NCBI GenBank assembly: GCA_930367215.1
Contig: OV884059.1
Location: forward strand, 15,090,945 to 15,154,944
DNA length: 64,000 nucleotides
Source of the DNA: Pollenia angustigena
Lineage: Eukaryota > Arthropoda > Insecta > Diptera > Polleniidae
Direction of reading: 5' to 3'
Positions 1-11,586 of the stretch are shown piece after piece. Every line of letters starts with the position of its first letter. Within the stretch, counting starts at the first letter, position 1. The position numbers were made by a program, and so were the translations under genes. Under the pieces are notes generated by a model. The model was not told the DNA's origin and did not search any database. It saw only the letters and a program-made list of their open reading frames with translations.

Positions 1-973
1 AACATGTGTTGGCTGGCTCGAAAGTAAATATTATTGTTATGATTTTTGCCAGAGTTTAATTTTTTTTAAATTTATTTTGAAACTCAGCATGCTTTAATTA
101 CATTTAATAAATGGTTTCTGTATCCAAAATGTCTTAAGATTCTTAGTTATTCCCCTTTATCTTGTTTAATTGTTTTCTTCACATAAAATATAAAATTACA
201 AAACCAACTCATAAAATTTTTATTGTAAACTTTAATGCCCTACTGACCGTTTCATTTCTTTCATATGTTTATTATAAAATAAGCAGCCAAGTCAAGTATT
301 TTTTTTTAAAGAATTATGGCATTTTAAACACATGTTGCATAAAATAAATATCAAGTAAATAAGGGGAGTTTCACATTTAAAACATAAAGCACTAGTGATT
401 AGTTTATGAAGTGTTGAAGTTTTAAAACATGTTAAATGAATCAATAAGCATAAAATTATATAAAATTCACAATCTTGAAGAAATAAATACGTTATAACAT
501 TTTATTTAAATGCATTTAAATTTATGCACTTATGAAACCCCCCTTATCATTTGGTGTCATCTTGCAAACAGTTGTCATTAAATTTGTATCAAATTGCCGT
601 TTACATACTCACAACAAATGAAGTGTTGTGTATACATAAATTTGTTTAAAATACTTTTTTTTAAATTTTGCTTATCTTAAACATTTAAAGCTGACTTATT
701 TTTTTCTCCAAGTCTGCTTAAATTTAAATAAATGACGTCTCAATTTTGCCGCTTAATAATATGTTTAAGTTAGCAATTTTATTGTTTAAGTAATAGTTTT
801 TTTTTTTAATGTAATTCAAAGTCTGTCAAGGTTATTGTTTAAAATTCATATAAACAGAGTTGCAATTTCAATTTGTTTTTTTTTTTTATTTATTTTGTAT
901 TTAGACTATTTATTATTATATAAACAATTTATATACAAAAAACTAAATAATTTTTTATTCTATTTTTTTTTAG
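1..973. other. AT-rich DNA, no gene seen
   Basis: No coding region is supported here. The stretch is low-complexity and AT-rich with T and A runs. The one structured part is a pair of short inverted ends, TAAGGGGAGTTTCA near 359 and its near-complement ending near 547, which could mark a small degenerate inverted-repeat element. Confidence 0.5.
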
Positions 974-1045
974 GTGAGTACAAATCGAAAACTCTGCCAC
1001 GCATACATTTCGATAATTCTATTAATGATATGTCGCTAAATGAAG
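974..1045 (+). other. Exon-like segment / candidate recursive splice site
   Basis: A strong pyrimidine tract ends in TTTTTTTTAG at 964-973 and is followed at once by GTGAGTAC, so a 3' and a 5' splice signal abut. A second donor-like GTAAAA starts at 1046. The enclosed 72 bases are open in one phase (1 base in, 1 base out) and read as 24 residues containing EYKSKTLPRIHFD. That is less biased in composition than the surrounding DNA. It could be a symmetrical cassette exon of a large gene, or a recursive-splicing exon in a long intron. The protein was not recognised, and no partner exon is visible in the window. Confidence 0.35.
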
Positions 1046-1228
1046 GTAAAATTTTTATACATTTTAGATATATTTTCGATATTTTCTTAAATGAAAGTTT
1101 TTTTTTACATAAAGAGTTTGCTAAAAATCTTCTAATAGGTCTTATTCCCCAGCTATGATTTTTAAAAAGCTACATATGTATTCCAATTTAAATCAAACTA
1201 GCAAAAGACAATAAATATACTAGACTTA

Positions 1229-1733
1229 TGCTATGTTCACATTTGGGGTTTTAAAGCGTTTAAGCAAAATGTTGATTTAGCTAATCAAAGCCGTTCACAT
1301 TACATTTGAGATGATTAAGATGACAGATGATTAAGAAAAAACACACACACAAACACACAAAAAAACAACAAACAAATTTAAATTTCTTTAAAGTATTAAA
1401 AATGGATAAAAACACTTTTATAAAGTTATCAGAAGATTATTTTAATCAATTTAATGATGAAATTGTGAAAATTTATGAATTATTTAAGGAAAAAAAAAAT
1501 AAAAACATTAAGCAGTGGCCGGTTGTACACGATCATGAGCGATTCTACATTACTAGGGTATGTTCAGTGGATTCTATGTGGTTTATGAAGTGATTTAGTT
1601 GTAATCATGTCGATTTGAAGTGATTAACAAATCACTTCAATGTATGGGTAATCATCTCGATTTTGAAGTGATTAGAGCTTAATCACGTTCGAGCTGCTTA
1701 AACGCGTTTAAGAACCCAAGTGTGAACATAGTA
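1229..1733. mobile_element. MITE with TTA target duplication
   Basis: The ends are inverted repeats: TGCTATGTTCACATTTGGG at the left, and the right end reads as TACTATGTTCACACTTGGG on the other strand. TTA stands on both sides (1226-1228 and 1734-1736), the 3-bp duplication typical of PIF/Harbinger. Inside, an ATG at 1402 opens a short Lys/Asn-rich frame that runs to a donor-like GTATGT at 1558. It may be a remnant first exon of a parent element. No transposase domain is recognisable. Confidence 0.6.
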
Positions 1734-2370
1734 TTAAGGCGAGACTTTAGATAAGACTAAAGGCTACATCATAGACCAGTGCCCATGCTCTGTAACTCTA
1801 GCGTCGGTAATCTTTTCGATTGAATTGTGAGAAAGGAAACAAAAATGCCATTAATTGAAACGAAGAACTGTTTTTCTCACTTAACTGCGTCTGTTACATT
1901 TGTGGCGAATATTAGCTGTCACGTAAGGAAATTACTCGCCAGTTAACAGAAAAAAATTGTCTGTAAAATTTCTGTGAGAAAGTGCCCGCTTCAAACTGTC
2001 AAATAAACTCACAAATAAAAACGGGGCTCGAAATATGAAGATTAAATTCTTTCTTGTCATATTATCGAATTTTTGGGTTCATTGGGAGTTAGACATTAAC
2101 CTTTGGAAAATCTAGTTTGGGTGAAAATGTGCATTCCTTACGGGTTTTATGGGACATTACAATTTGCTCAATTTACAAGGAAAAGGAAAAACCATTTTTG
2201 AATTCTTGAGTTCCCAATTAAAAAGGAGTATAGGGAAGGCGAATACACTACAAGAGAGACAATCGTCCCTATCGAAAATAAAAATTGAACCGGGTTTTCC
2301 TCGAATTTTTTTAAATAAGCGAGGAAATATACTAGACTGCAGACGAGATTATAAGCTGGATTAAAGACAA
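1734..2370. other. Intergenic DNA, nothing recognised
   Basis: No supported gene, RNA or repeat structure was found. Composition is slightly less AT-rich than the flanks, but no long frame shows domain-like content. Confidence 0.5.
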
Positions 2371-2542
2371 CCCCACAAGAAATGAATGAGCGAGTAGTCA
2401 CATTTTTCATTTTGGTGTTAAGAAAGTGATAGAAAGAAATGATCGAAATAAAGTTTTCGGTCACATTCGGTCATTTCTTTCTATCATTTTCGTAACACCA
2501 AAATGAAAAATGTGACTACTCGCTCATTCATTTCTTGTAGGG
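2371..2542. mobile_element. Foldback MITE, copy 1
   Basis: Two arms of about 70 bases are almost perfect inverted complements, with a very short loop around 2445-2470. The ends read CCCCACAAGAAATGAATGAG and, on the right, CTCATTCATTTCTTGTAGGG. A second copy lies at 26532-26692, which shows this is a dispersed element and not a unique hairpin. Confidence 0.75.
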
Positions 2543-2591
2543 AAGACTATCGACTAGTTTAATGATTATATTGAACTAGATTTATAATTAT

Positions 2592-3967
2592 CAGGGAAAC
2601 CACAAATATGCAGTTGCATGTTTTTTCCTTGTTTGCAGTATTTTTTTGCAAAATTTAGCAGCATTTTTAAGTTTATAGCGCATATTTTGCCTTTTTTGTG
2701 CATATTTTGATACATGTTCAATGTTTTTAGATGTCGACAAGATCATTTTTCGCAGCTAATAAAAACAAAATGTTGTCTGCGAAATTCTGGCTTTTCTGTT
2801 TTAAATATCTATCAGTATACCCAACGTGTTGCTTCAAGTTTGCGATCTACATTTAATTTTAACTATAAAATTGCAAGACAAAGCAGGTTGTCATTAAAGA
2901 TATATTTATCTTTAATGACAACATTAAACATTTTTGGCTTTGTGTGTAATACAGTGAAATCTAGACCAATTTTTTAGCATACCGATCGACTCAGAATTAA
3001 TTTTTAAAGTGATCTAACGATATCCTTCCTTCCATTTGGGTGGTAAATTTTGTGCGCAGAGTTACGATCTTGTAGATAATTTGATCAAATTTTGTAAATA
3101 CCTTTTAATTGTACTAAGGACGAAGTCTAAGTAAATAGTGAGCATCGGTCTATTACTTCTCATACTCCCCATAAAAACTTATTTCCAAATTAAAGTCCTT
3201 GTGTCCGTAAACCATCTAATTAAGTAAGTATTTCGATAAAACTCTTCCCAAAAATATTTTACTGCAAATTTCATTCTTTTCGAATCGGTTCACATTTGCC
3301 CAAGGCTCCCATCTATATATAGCTTTAACTTCCCCAGTAAAAACTTCGCTTACTATTTCAAAATGAATAGCTTCTCTCACTCATTATTTAGTAGCTTTTT
3401 TCTATAACTGCTTCTATGACAACTTCTATAACTACTTATTTCTGGATGTATGTACGTTAAAAAATAATGACATGTAAAATTCATTGGCTCTTTCAGTAGA
3501 ATTGTAAGTAGTGCTCTTATGTTTTTTTGATTACTCAACACATTATTTTGTAGGTAAAGTTTTTACTGGGTCCTAAACGTTAACATTATTAAACAATTAA
3601 GCGACCGTTCCTAAAATCTCTTTAATACAAAAAATGTCATATGGATGTTCTTATTTGGATAATATTCGTCACAAATAACTTTTATATTAATTTTAACCCC
3701 TTAACATAACTGTGTTTTTGTGTGTACATGACTGGCCATCGTTTCCAAATAGGGTAAAATATCAAAAATTCGCCTGTAAATAGGTACTACGGTGTTTGGG
3801 ATTTACCAATTAAAATTTTAGGATTATGTTTATTAATTGGAAATACATATTATTAAAATGTTGACTATTTTGTTTTCAAATTAGCAAATTTTTGAATTTT
3901 TTGGGGCATAATTTTAACAATTTTCAGGGCATATTTTCGTTTTTAGAGCTTATTTCTGCTTTCCCTG
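2592..3967. mobile_element. hAT-like element, degenerate
   Basis: The left end is CAGGGAAACCACAAATATGC and the right end, on the other strand, is CAGGGAAAGCAGAAATAAGC. CAGGG is a common hAT terminus. The flanking 8-mers ATAATTAT and ATTATAAT match at six of eight positions, so the target duplication is eroded or uncertain. No transposase was recognised. A smaller inverted-repeat element, with ends CCCAGTAAAAACTT, is nested at 3333-3570. A perfect short hairpin lies around 2888-2922. Confidence 0.4.
3333..3570. repeat. Nested inverted-repeat element
   Basis: The left end CCCAGTAAAAACTTCGCTTAC matches the reverse complement of the right end, CCCAGTAAAAACTTTACCTAC. The element sits inside the hAT-like element 2592-3967. 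No coding sequence or clear target duplication is visible. Confidence 0.5.
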
Positions 3968-4019
3968 ATTATAATATTGTATACTAAACTATGGACTATT
4001 TTTAAACCTAATTGACTTA

Positions 4020-4182
4020 CACAGCGTTTACATTTGCCAGTACTGCCAAGACAGTAAGCATATACATATTAGTTGGCAAAACAATGCAAAAACAAAATAG
4101 CTGTAAAAGTGTTTATTTTTTAGTGAAAAAGTTTGAATGAATTGCTACTGTCTTGCCAGTACTGGCAAATGTAAACGCTATG
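4020..4182. mobile_element. MITE with TTA target duplication
   Basis: Arms of about 40 bases are inverted complements. They begin CACAGCGTTTACATTTGCC at the left and CATAGCGTTTACATTTGCC on the other strand at the right. TTA flanks both sides (4017-4019 and 4183-4185). It is 163 bp long and non-coding, and consistent with a PIF/Harbinger-type MITE. Confidence 0.7.
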
Positions 4183-6012
4183 TTAAAGCCTAATGAAAAA
4201 GCTAATTTATTAATATTAACTCCAATTTTTAGCTGACACTCTCAAAAGTCTTAAGTGTATACATATGTATAAGTATTTCTATTTATTTGCTTTATACAAT
4301 GTTGCAGTAAAAAGATCCTCAAGCTAAATATTAATACAATTATCACACACTTCATTGAAAAGCAATCACAATAGAAATAAAAACTAATAATTATTGTGCT
4401 AATAACACAATTAAAATGTAATTTAAATCGTTTTGTATGAAAAGGCAACAGGCAAAAACTGTTTCGGAAATGGTTAAATGTATGCCAAATAACAATTTCG
4501 AATTTCAACAATGTTAACATATGGATACAAAAACAAACGTACACCTAAAGAAACCCGTTAACTGTAAACGAACCATACAACGTGAAGTTAACAATATTAA
4601 ACTACAGCATGGTTAATTAGCAAACACTAAAGCTAACAAATGCATGAAAAAAGGGGAATAAAAAAGGAAAAAAAAGCAGAAAACATTAAACAAATGTATT
4701 GCGATAACATAAAAATCAAGAAAACAAAACTAAAAAATTGTAATTATATATTCATTGTTTGGTTTATTTAGCCATAAAATGGCCAAGCGGCAAATAAACT
4801 TTAACTTAAATTTACATGTTAAATTTTATATAATTATACGTACTTTTTTTTTTTTTTTTTTTTGCTTTTTTTTAGAGAATTTCCTTATTTGCTCTAATGC
4901 TTTTTTTCATTTCCTTTTATTCAATTAAATATTAAAAGCTTAAAAAAGTCTTAGGCCATAAAACTATAAGTAACTTTTATAATAATTACCCGTTAGAGAA
5001 CAAGTGCTTGAATTTTCTTAGGTCTGCTAAAAAAAACATGAATTATTTGTAATAATAAAAAGGTTGTATTTATTTGCGCCTTTTTTGGTAGTAAAATTTG
5101 TCTGGCAGCACTATTTATGGCTCATAGAATGCTTCTTATAACTTTTTGTTTTTTATGCCAAAAGAATTTTTTTTATTGGTCTCATTTTTGTAGGTGTAAA
5201 TGCAATTTTGATGGCTTGTTTTACTGGGTTTTATTCATTCTGTTATAGACACAAGTACAGTTTAATTGAATAATCGAGGGCTACTTATTTTCTATTACGT
5301 TCAAACGGAAATCGTTATAAAGTAACAGAATATGAAAAAAAAAATTTAAATGAAAATTTAGATATTTAAGAAATTGCATTTTTTTTTATTAAAAAAGGAA
5401 AAAAAAAGTTCCCCAAGTGTTGCTAACACTTTACCAACAGGCTTAACAAATTGAAAATATGTATTTTTAAGAGTGCAAATTAAAATATTTGGGAGAAATA
5501 CTTTGTAAATTCTTTCTTTTTCTAATGAGCCATGATCAAACTATTCACATTTCTGTTCGTTTCTTCTAGTAATACATACCTACATAATTTCAGTTAGTGC
5601 TAGGCTACTACAGTAAAACTTCGATACAACGATTGTCAAGAGAATCGACGTTAGGCAAAAAGTTATTAAGTCAAAAAATGCATTTTGATTTTTTTGATTG
5701 TGCTTAACTCAATATTTATCTATTTTCCGTTTGGTATTAATAACATTAGTCTAGCACAACTGCTTCCAATCGTAAAGATCTTTAGGAAATAAGTCAATTA
5801 AAAAATTTTAAATTTTACATTACGAAAAACTACAAATTCTGACTTAAGACATCTTTGTCTTACTTCAGAGATATGTCAGTAAAACCTCGTTATAGAAAAA
5901 TTCGAAGAAATACGAAAAATCGGTAACCCTATAGCTTTTTTTCCTATTGCCAATTTTTTGTATGAAAAACTTTGCAATCAAGTGGTTTTTTTAGGAGACT
6001 TAGCAAAACAAT
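4183..6012. other. AT-rich intergenic DNA
   Basis: No gene is supported. The segment has long A and T runs, for example T-runs near 4847-4863. Two pogo-like starts are visible, CAGTAAAACTTCGATACAAC near 5611 and CAGTAAAACCTCGTTATAG near 5877. No matching opposite ends were found, so no element is called. Confidence 0.45.
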
Positions 6013-6274
6013 ATCACCCGTATTCAAAACGAAAATTTGTGTACTCCGACTATACTCCGCTCATCGAGTGAGCAACTAAAATGTTAATTAAGCTTAATCA
6101 CCATTTAGTCATGAGTTTATTCAAAACACTTTTAAATCGCCCGATTAAGAACAATTTTTACATCTCTGTTTTAGTTAAATTCAACTATGATTTTTGTTAA
6201 AATGACAATTGATTTTGACATATGAATTTTAGTTTGAGCGTTGCACAAAGTTTTAATTAAAAATTTGGGAAAAA

Positions 6275-7090
6275 ATGGAAAAAATTGAGAAAAATAAACA
6301 AAAAAGATCATCAAACTGGGAACAGGATGAAAAGGTAAGAAGTATATGTGTTATTTTTATTTCAGATGATTTAAGATTAACAAAATGTATTTTTTTACAG
6401 GATATTTTATCACAAATAGTTTTGGATAAGTTGGACATTATTGAAAACGCAAAAATAGATACCAATTCCAACAAAATGAAAAAGGAAACTTGGAATTTAA
6501 TCCACACACTTTTCAATTCAGCTTCAAAAGTAGAAATAACATTGGAGCAACTACAAACCCAGTGGCGAAAAATAAAATCCGTGGCCAAAACCAAAAATTC
6601 ATTATTTTTAAAACAAGTGAGACAGACTGGAGGTGGTCCACCCCCCGAACCCCTTAATAGGGTGGAAGAGGAATTAATAAATCGCCTGCCAAAACATTTT
6701 GAGCAAGATCATAACGTGTATGACAGTAATTCAATGGATCAACTGGAAGCCAGCGAACAAAAAAAGAAAGAGAGAAGCAATGATCTGTCTCACTATATAC
6801 ACGAATTGTTAACAAGCGATGATGAGACACAATAACCATCTTCTACGAAAATGAGACCTAAGGACAATGAAACCTCAAAAAGAATGAAACTGCTGGAAAT
6901 AAGTATCACCCAAAAGGAAAAAGAAATTACATACAGTCAAACTCTATTCGAGACGAAAAACAGTTTTTATCAGCAAAAAAAGTTAAAGCTGGAATTGGAA
7001 ATCAGGCAGATTAATGAAGAACATTCCTTAAAAATTCAAAAGCTTAAGATGGAGCTTGAAAATATGAAGAAAAATGGATTTTGTAATTAA
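6275..7090 (+). pseudogene. Harbinger Myb/SANT-like DNA-binding protein, in-frame stop
   Basis: This is the accessory protein that in PIF/Harbinger elements binds the transposon ends and helps import the transposase. The first 20 codons (6275-6334, ending NWEQDEK) join to DILSQIVLDKLDIIEN at 6401 across a 66-base intron with GTAAGA donor and TTTTTTTACAG acceptor. The Myb/SANT-like trihelix region covers roughly residues 13-95. It is followed by the RQTGGGPPP stretch seen in many insect Zeste/Harbinger-like proteins, then an acidic linker. A TAA at 6833-6835 interrupts the frame, and the same frame continues as a Lys/Glu-rich coiled coil to 7090. The most likely reading is one protein of about 249 residues carrying a nonsense mutation. 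Two separate short proteins are less likely. Confidence 0.8.
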
Positions 7091-7217
7091 TGTTAGAATT
7101 AATGTTTTAAGTATTTGAATTTATTTATGTTTTTATTTTCGTTATAATACCATATGAACATGAAATAGAATTAAATTGAATTAAAGGCGATATGAACTTG
7201 TTTTGTTTCTATTGTTT

Positions 7218-8393
7218 CTAAAAATATCTTTTAATGTAAACTGCACGTGATATTGTTTCACTTTCCAATTGAGTTGGGTCAATATTAGCTGATGTAATTT
7301 GTAGATCCATATCTTCAAAGTTGTCATCACCAGCATCTAAGAAACATATTACAAGAGAGTGTTTGAAGTTTCATGATATTATTATCTTACCAAAATCTTC
7401 TTCCTTATACATAATTGATAAATTGTGGAGAACAGCTAATGCCACAATTAGCGTTTTTGCATTTTTCCGAGAAATACGCATTTTATCCAAGAGTATTCGA
7501 AAACGACTTTTCCATACTCCGAAAACCCTTTCTATGGTGTTTCTTGTTTTAATGTGAACTTTATTGTAGGATTCTTCTTGATTGTTTTTTGGCTTATTCA
7601 CAGGTGTAAACAAGTAGCTAGTACATTTATATCCTCCATCTCCAAGAAGTCTACCCATAAAATTCCCATTTTCAAACTTTTCTTTAATTTTGCTTTCATT
7701 GAAAATTCTGGAATCATGTGTGCTACCCCTCCAGCATGCAACAATGTCGATTATTTTTAAAGATGCATCACATATATCCTTCAGTTAATCAAAACTTTTA
7801 AATTATTTACCAAAAAACATACATATATTTTTTTTAATACATACCTGAACGTTATAAGAAAAATATCCTTTTCTATTTACATAAAGTTTCGCATCATCAC
7901 CGCCATTTGCTTGTATACGCAAGTGTGTACAATCTATTGCTCCAATTATCTTCTTAAACCCAGCAATTTTCTCGAAATTATTCATGGTTTTAATTTGCTC
8001 CTCAGCGCTCGTTGGCATTTTAATTATTTGTTTTGCCAATTTGGCAAAAGCTCTAGCAACATTTTGGCAAACTCTGCTCATAGTAGGTTGACTGAACCCA
8101 TGCATTTCGCCACAATTATCTTGCACCTGATTTCTTCCCCAACATCTTAAGGCAGCTTAAACTTGTATATGAGGAGGAATTTTCCCTCCATTTCTTTTAC
8201 CTTTAAGATCTGCCTTTACTAACGAAACTAGCTTCAATGCGTTTTCTTTCGTGAATCTATATCGCTTTCGAAACGCTTCGTCCTCGTAGACAGCAAATTG
8301 ATTTTTTCTTTTTTTGTAAGTTCTAGTCCGACGTTTCCTCATATTTAACAAATTTAAAGTTTCCAGCGTGTCGAGTGTATTAAACGTTTCCAT
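7218..8393 (-). pseudogene. PIF/Harbinger DDE transposase, in-frame stop
   Basis: Three exons (8393-7845, 7778-7391, 7336-7218) join in frame to about 351 codons across 66- and 54-base introns with GTATGT and GTAAGA donors. The HARBI1-type catalytic triad is visible: D in GAIDCTHLRI, D in RLLGDGGYK and E in NTIERVFGVWK. Other landmarks are an N-terminal FSQPTMSRV helix-turn-helix region, GSTHDSRIFN just after intron 1, and a C-terminal IKRYF typical of the family. One TAA at 8157-8159, after PPHIQV, breaks exon 1. The next residues AALRCWGRNQ continue the family pattern in the same frame, so this is a point nonsense mutation and not a domain boundary. The copy should be unable to make full-length transposase. 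Confidence 0.85.
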
Positions 8394-8625
8394 TATGAAG
8401 ATTTGAAAAAATTTTACTCACAAATTTTTTTAATTATGTTTTTTATTTATATATTATTAATTTTACAGCTGTTATTGACATAAATATCAAATTGACAGCA
8501 GTTAATTAGGAGTTAAAAAGTCTTTGATCATTCGATAATCATAGTTTATTTAAAAGTGTTTTGAATAAGAAATCCTTAATCAGTAGATATGCAGTAACTA
8601 AATTTTTGTTTTGAGTACGGGTGAT

Positions 8626-8926
8626 TGTGTATTGAGTTTAACTGTTAGACCAAGTTCTTTATACCGAAGTTTCACCGTATTTCAATAGTTTTAGTGAAGT
8701 CCTAATTGTTTTTGTTGTAGTAGCGAGAAAGGAAGAACAGGTGTTTGCGGGTTGACAATCCTTGGTCATTGTCCGTTAAACTCAGAGTCGTATCGGTGCG
8801 GAGTACCGATTGTCGTGGGTAGTTCCAACTTTCATCCACGGTGGTTTAATATAAGCGTACTAAGGGGTACAAAGTAATTGGCGTTGTAAGATCGCGACTG
8901 ACCAGCCTCTGTCCACCCACTTTAGT
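8626..8926. other. GC-richer segment, repeat-like
   Basis: This stretch is noticeably less AT-rich than its surroundings and has no credible frame. It resembles the 3' tail of a retroelement in composition only. No domain or terminal repeat supports a firm call. Confidence 0.3.
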
Positions 8927-8934
8927 ACGCAAAA

Positions 8935-9599
8935 CAGTGTTCGAAAATAAACAGTACATTATTCAACGTTCGGCTCACACACCCAGGAACGATATCTATT
9001 TTTTTAGTGATTGTGTAGACATACACAACCCTAAATACCGTTCGTAACTATTTTCAAGAAAGAACCGAACATTATATAATGTTAATGTTCGTTAAAAAAC
9101 AGAACAATTGTAGTGATGCTGTAGACAAACATTATATTTTAATGTTCTATAATGTTTTTTTCGTGTGTGTATTTTATTTTTGCAAAAAATTGTTTGGTTT
9201 TTTTTTACCAGCCAAAAGGGACGAACGTTAACGAGCCGAACCGAACCCATTGAAGTTTGTGGATTTTCAAAAAAAAAAAAAAACCGAACGGAATTAAATG
9301 TTCACATCTTTTGTTGAGTTTGATAAAAACAGTAATATTTTTGTGTTCGAAAGATGACTAACAGGGAAACGTTATTTTTTTAATGATTTTCTACACAATC
9401 GGTATTAGTGTTTGTGTTTTCCGCAAATCTACCGAATCGAACATTAAGAAACGATATTTACAGCCGTATTCATAAAAAATTAAAATGGATTTGAAATGCA
9501 TTTTAAGGAAAATTTGTATGAAAATTTTGCCTTAAAACACATTTCAAACTTGTTTTATTTTTTATGAATACGACAGTTAGTGTTTATTTTCGAACACTG
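8935..9599. mobile_element. hAT-type MITE with 8-bp target duplication
   Basis: Both ends read CAGTGTTCGAAAATAAACA inwards. ACGCAAAA (8927-8934) and ACGCAAAG (9600-9607) flank it, an 8-bp duplication with one mismatch, as expected for hAT insertion. No transposase is present. A smaller MITE is inserted at 9461-9576. Confidence 0.7.
9461..9576. mobile_element. Nested foldback MITE with TTA duplication
   Basis: The arms start CAGCCGTATTCATAAAAAAT and, on the other strand, CTGTCGTATTCATAAAAAAT. TTA flanks both sides (9458-9460 and 9577-9579). The 116-bp element sits inside the hAT-type MITE 8935-9599, so it is the younger insertion. Confidence 0.7.
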
Positions 9600-9607
9600 A
9601 CGCAAAG

Positions 9608-10871
9608 TGTCTTCAAGAAGATATAGCTTTTAGCGGTGCACTCTCGGAAAAAATTATCTCAGGTAGTCTTTTTTTATCTTTTACATCTTTTGAATTTTAA
9701 TAATAAATACATTAATATTTTTATCTTCAATTCTTTACAAACGCACTTTTTTTGTCTTAATTTAATATAAACTAAAATTACACTGTAATCCTGCAATTAT
9801 CATTAATTCAAGTGCTTCCGGGTACACGTATCATTATCAGCATACTGGCATCTCTGCGATTTAAAATTCATGTCACACATGGTTGCATTTTAAACGTAAA
9901 CGCAAGTTTTATGTAAATTAAAAGCTGAGATAAAGTTGACTTATTAACTAAATTATTTTTAATTTTATAAATTTTATAACAAATGCAAAGAGATGATCTC
10001 TATTTTATTTAGTTTTAATAGATTTTACGAACTTTAGTTTTAAATAATTTATCCAGCAATTTTTTGCTCCATAAAGGCGTGACTAATTAACTGAAGGCCA
10101 ATTTAAATAAATTGTTTATTTAAACATATAACAATTATTATTTTTGTTATTATTATTTTTCTTTGTTCATATTCATATTGTTCTTTATTTAACGAATATA
10201 AATTTGTTTAATTTTTCCACTTACATGAATTAACAATAAAAACAAATGACGAATTTAAAACAAAAAATAACTTTATGTAATTTAGTTAAATTAAAATTAC
10301 ATTGACATCTGTACAGAAATTAAATACAATTAATAAAAATATTTTGCAATTTAATAAAATGATATTTTAAAATAAATTTTCATAACTGGGCTGGTTAATA
10401 TTGAAAGCGAATGTACAGGGTATTAAAGAAATTTAACTTGTAAATTTCAATTTAGATTTTACTGAATACTTTATAAAGACCCAAATCCATGTTAAAGCAA
10501 TCGTCCAGAATTGTGAAAGTCCACTCTATATAGAATCGACATTTTACTCTAGAGTAATCTGCCTACTCAAGGATAGAGTTTATTCCATAAAAATAATATT
10601 CTTTTTCATTATGGAGATGACACTCTACTACTTAAGGTCCTTAAATTAACTTAACTTAAATTAAACTCAAAATGTATAAAAGTGTGAAAACAATTTTTTA
10701 ATAAAATGTTTTCTTGAACTGAAATTGAAACACTCAACTTGAAAGAGAATTTCAAAAGCAAATTTGTTTTAATTTTTAAATTTATATAAGTGAATTGGTA
10801 AAATAGTGTGTTGGAACTTGAAAGCCAAACTTGATCGTATAACCCTCAAGTTAGCATTTTTTTTTTAAATT
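9608..10871. other. AT-rich intergenic DNA
   Basis: No gene or RNA is supported. Short palindromic motifs containing ACTCTA / TAGAGT occur around 10500-10640, and similar motifs recur near 13860-14210. No element boundaries could be fixed. Confidence 0.4.
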
Positions 10872-10872
10872 A

Positions 10873-11183
10873 CCGTCCAGACTTGCAATTCTTGTTGCTG
10901 CAATTTTTCAAAATTCTGTTTTGAAATTGCATTAGTGTCCAGATTACGAAAATCTAGTCTTGCATTTTTTGTATTTTATTCTTGTCCTTCCCTCTTCTCC
11001 TTTTTATAGTTTTATATATAAATACAAAAACTACTACAGCCAACTTCATGTTGAAAAGTGTGAGAATTATAAAATAAAACAGAATTGCAGAGTACATGAA
11101 ATTGAGTAGCCCTCCCCAATCTTCTCACATCTCTCATCAATAAACTCAAGAAATGCTGCAACAAAAATTGCAAGTTTGGACGA
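10873..11183. repeat. Inverted-repeat element
   Basis: The left end CCGTCCAGACTTGCAATTCT is complementary to the right end, whose reverse complement is TCGTCCAAACTTGCAATTTT. The arms extend about 35 bases. The target duplication is unclear and there is no coding sequence. Confidence 0.55.
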
Positions 11184-11354
11184 TGACTAAATTATAGATT
11201 TTTCATTTTATCAGAGTTGTATTTTTATAGAAGCAGGAATGGAAAATTGAAATTTTGTTCACAAATTTTTACAGTTTTTTCTAACAAAATAAAAAAATGC
11301 AAAATGATAAAAATAAAAAAATTCATGTGCTTTCTTTAAATTATAATAACAGCA

Positions 11355-11586
11355 GGGGGCTTATTCTGGCAGTCGTGATCGAATACTTTTTCGATTCGAA
11401 AGCAATTTTATTTCTAATTCTTTCAGTCGATGCTGAACTAATTAAAATTATTTCTTCAGTGCTGTAAAGCATTTATTTGAGTTTTCACAACTCTGAAAAA
11501 ATAATTTCGATTGACTTAAAGAATAACAGATAAAATTGCTTTCGAATTAAAAAAGTATTCAATCACGACTGCAAGAATTAGCCCCC
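11355..11586. mobile_element. MITE with GGGGGC ends, copy 1
   Basis: Long arms start GGGGGCTTATTCTGGCAGTC at the left and GGGGGCTAATTCTTGCAGTC on the other strand at the right. They continue through a shared GTCGTGATCGAATACTTTTT block. The same element recurs at 42684-42896, which shows dispersal. Confidence 0.7.

Larger units (their letters stand above)
6013..8625. mobile_element. PIF/Harbinger DNA transposon, both genes broken
   Basis: The terminal inverted repeats are ATCACCCGTATTCAAAAC at the left and ATCACCCGTACTCAAAAC on the other strand at the right. A second shared subterminal block, TTATTCAAAACACTTTTAAA, lies at 6118 and, inverted, near 8549-8568. Inside are the two genes typical of this superfamily, a Myb/SANT-like DNA-binding protein on + and a DDE transposase on -, arranged tail to tail. 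Each holds one in-frame TAA. No clean 3-bp target duplication could be set at the ends. Confidence 0.9.

Noticed and set aside
2168..2464. 98-codon frame on the - strand
   Set aside because: It overlaps one arm of the foldback MITE and has no recognisable content.
6013..8625. 3-bp TTA/TAA duplication for the Harbinger element
   Set aside because: Several end placements were tried and none gave identical flanking triplets.
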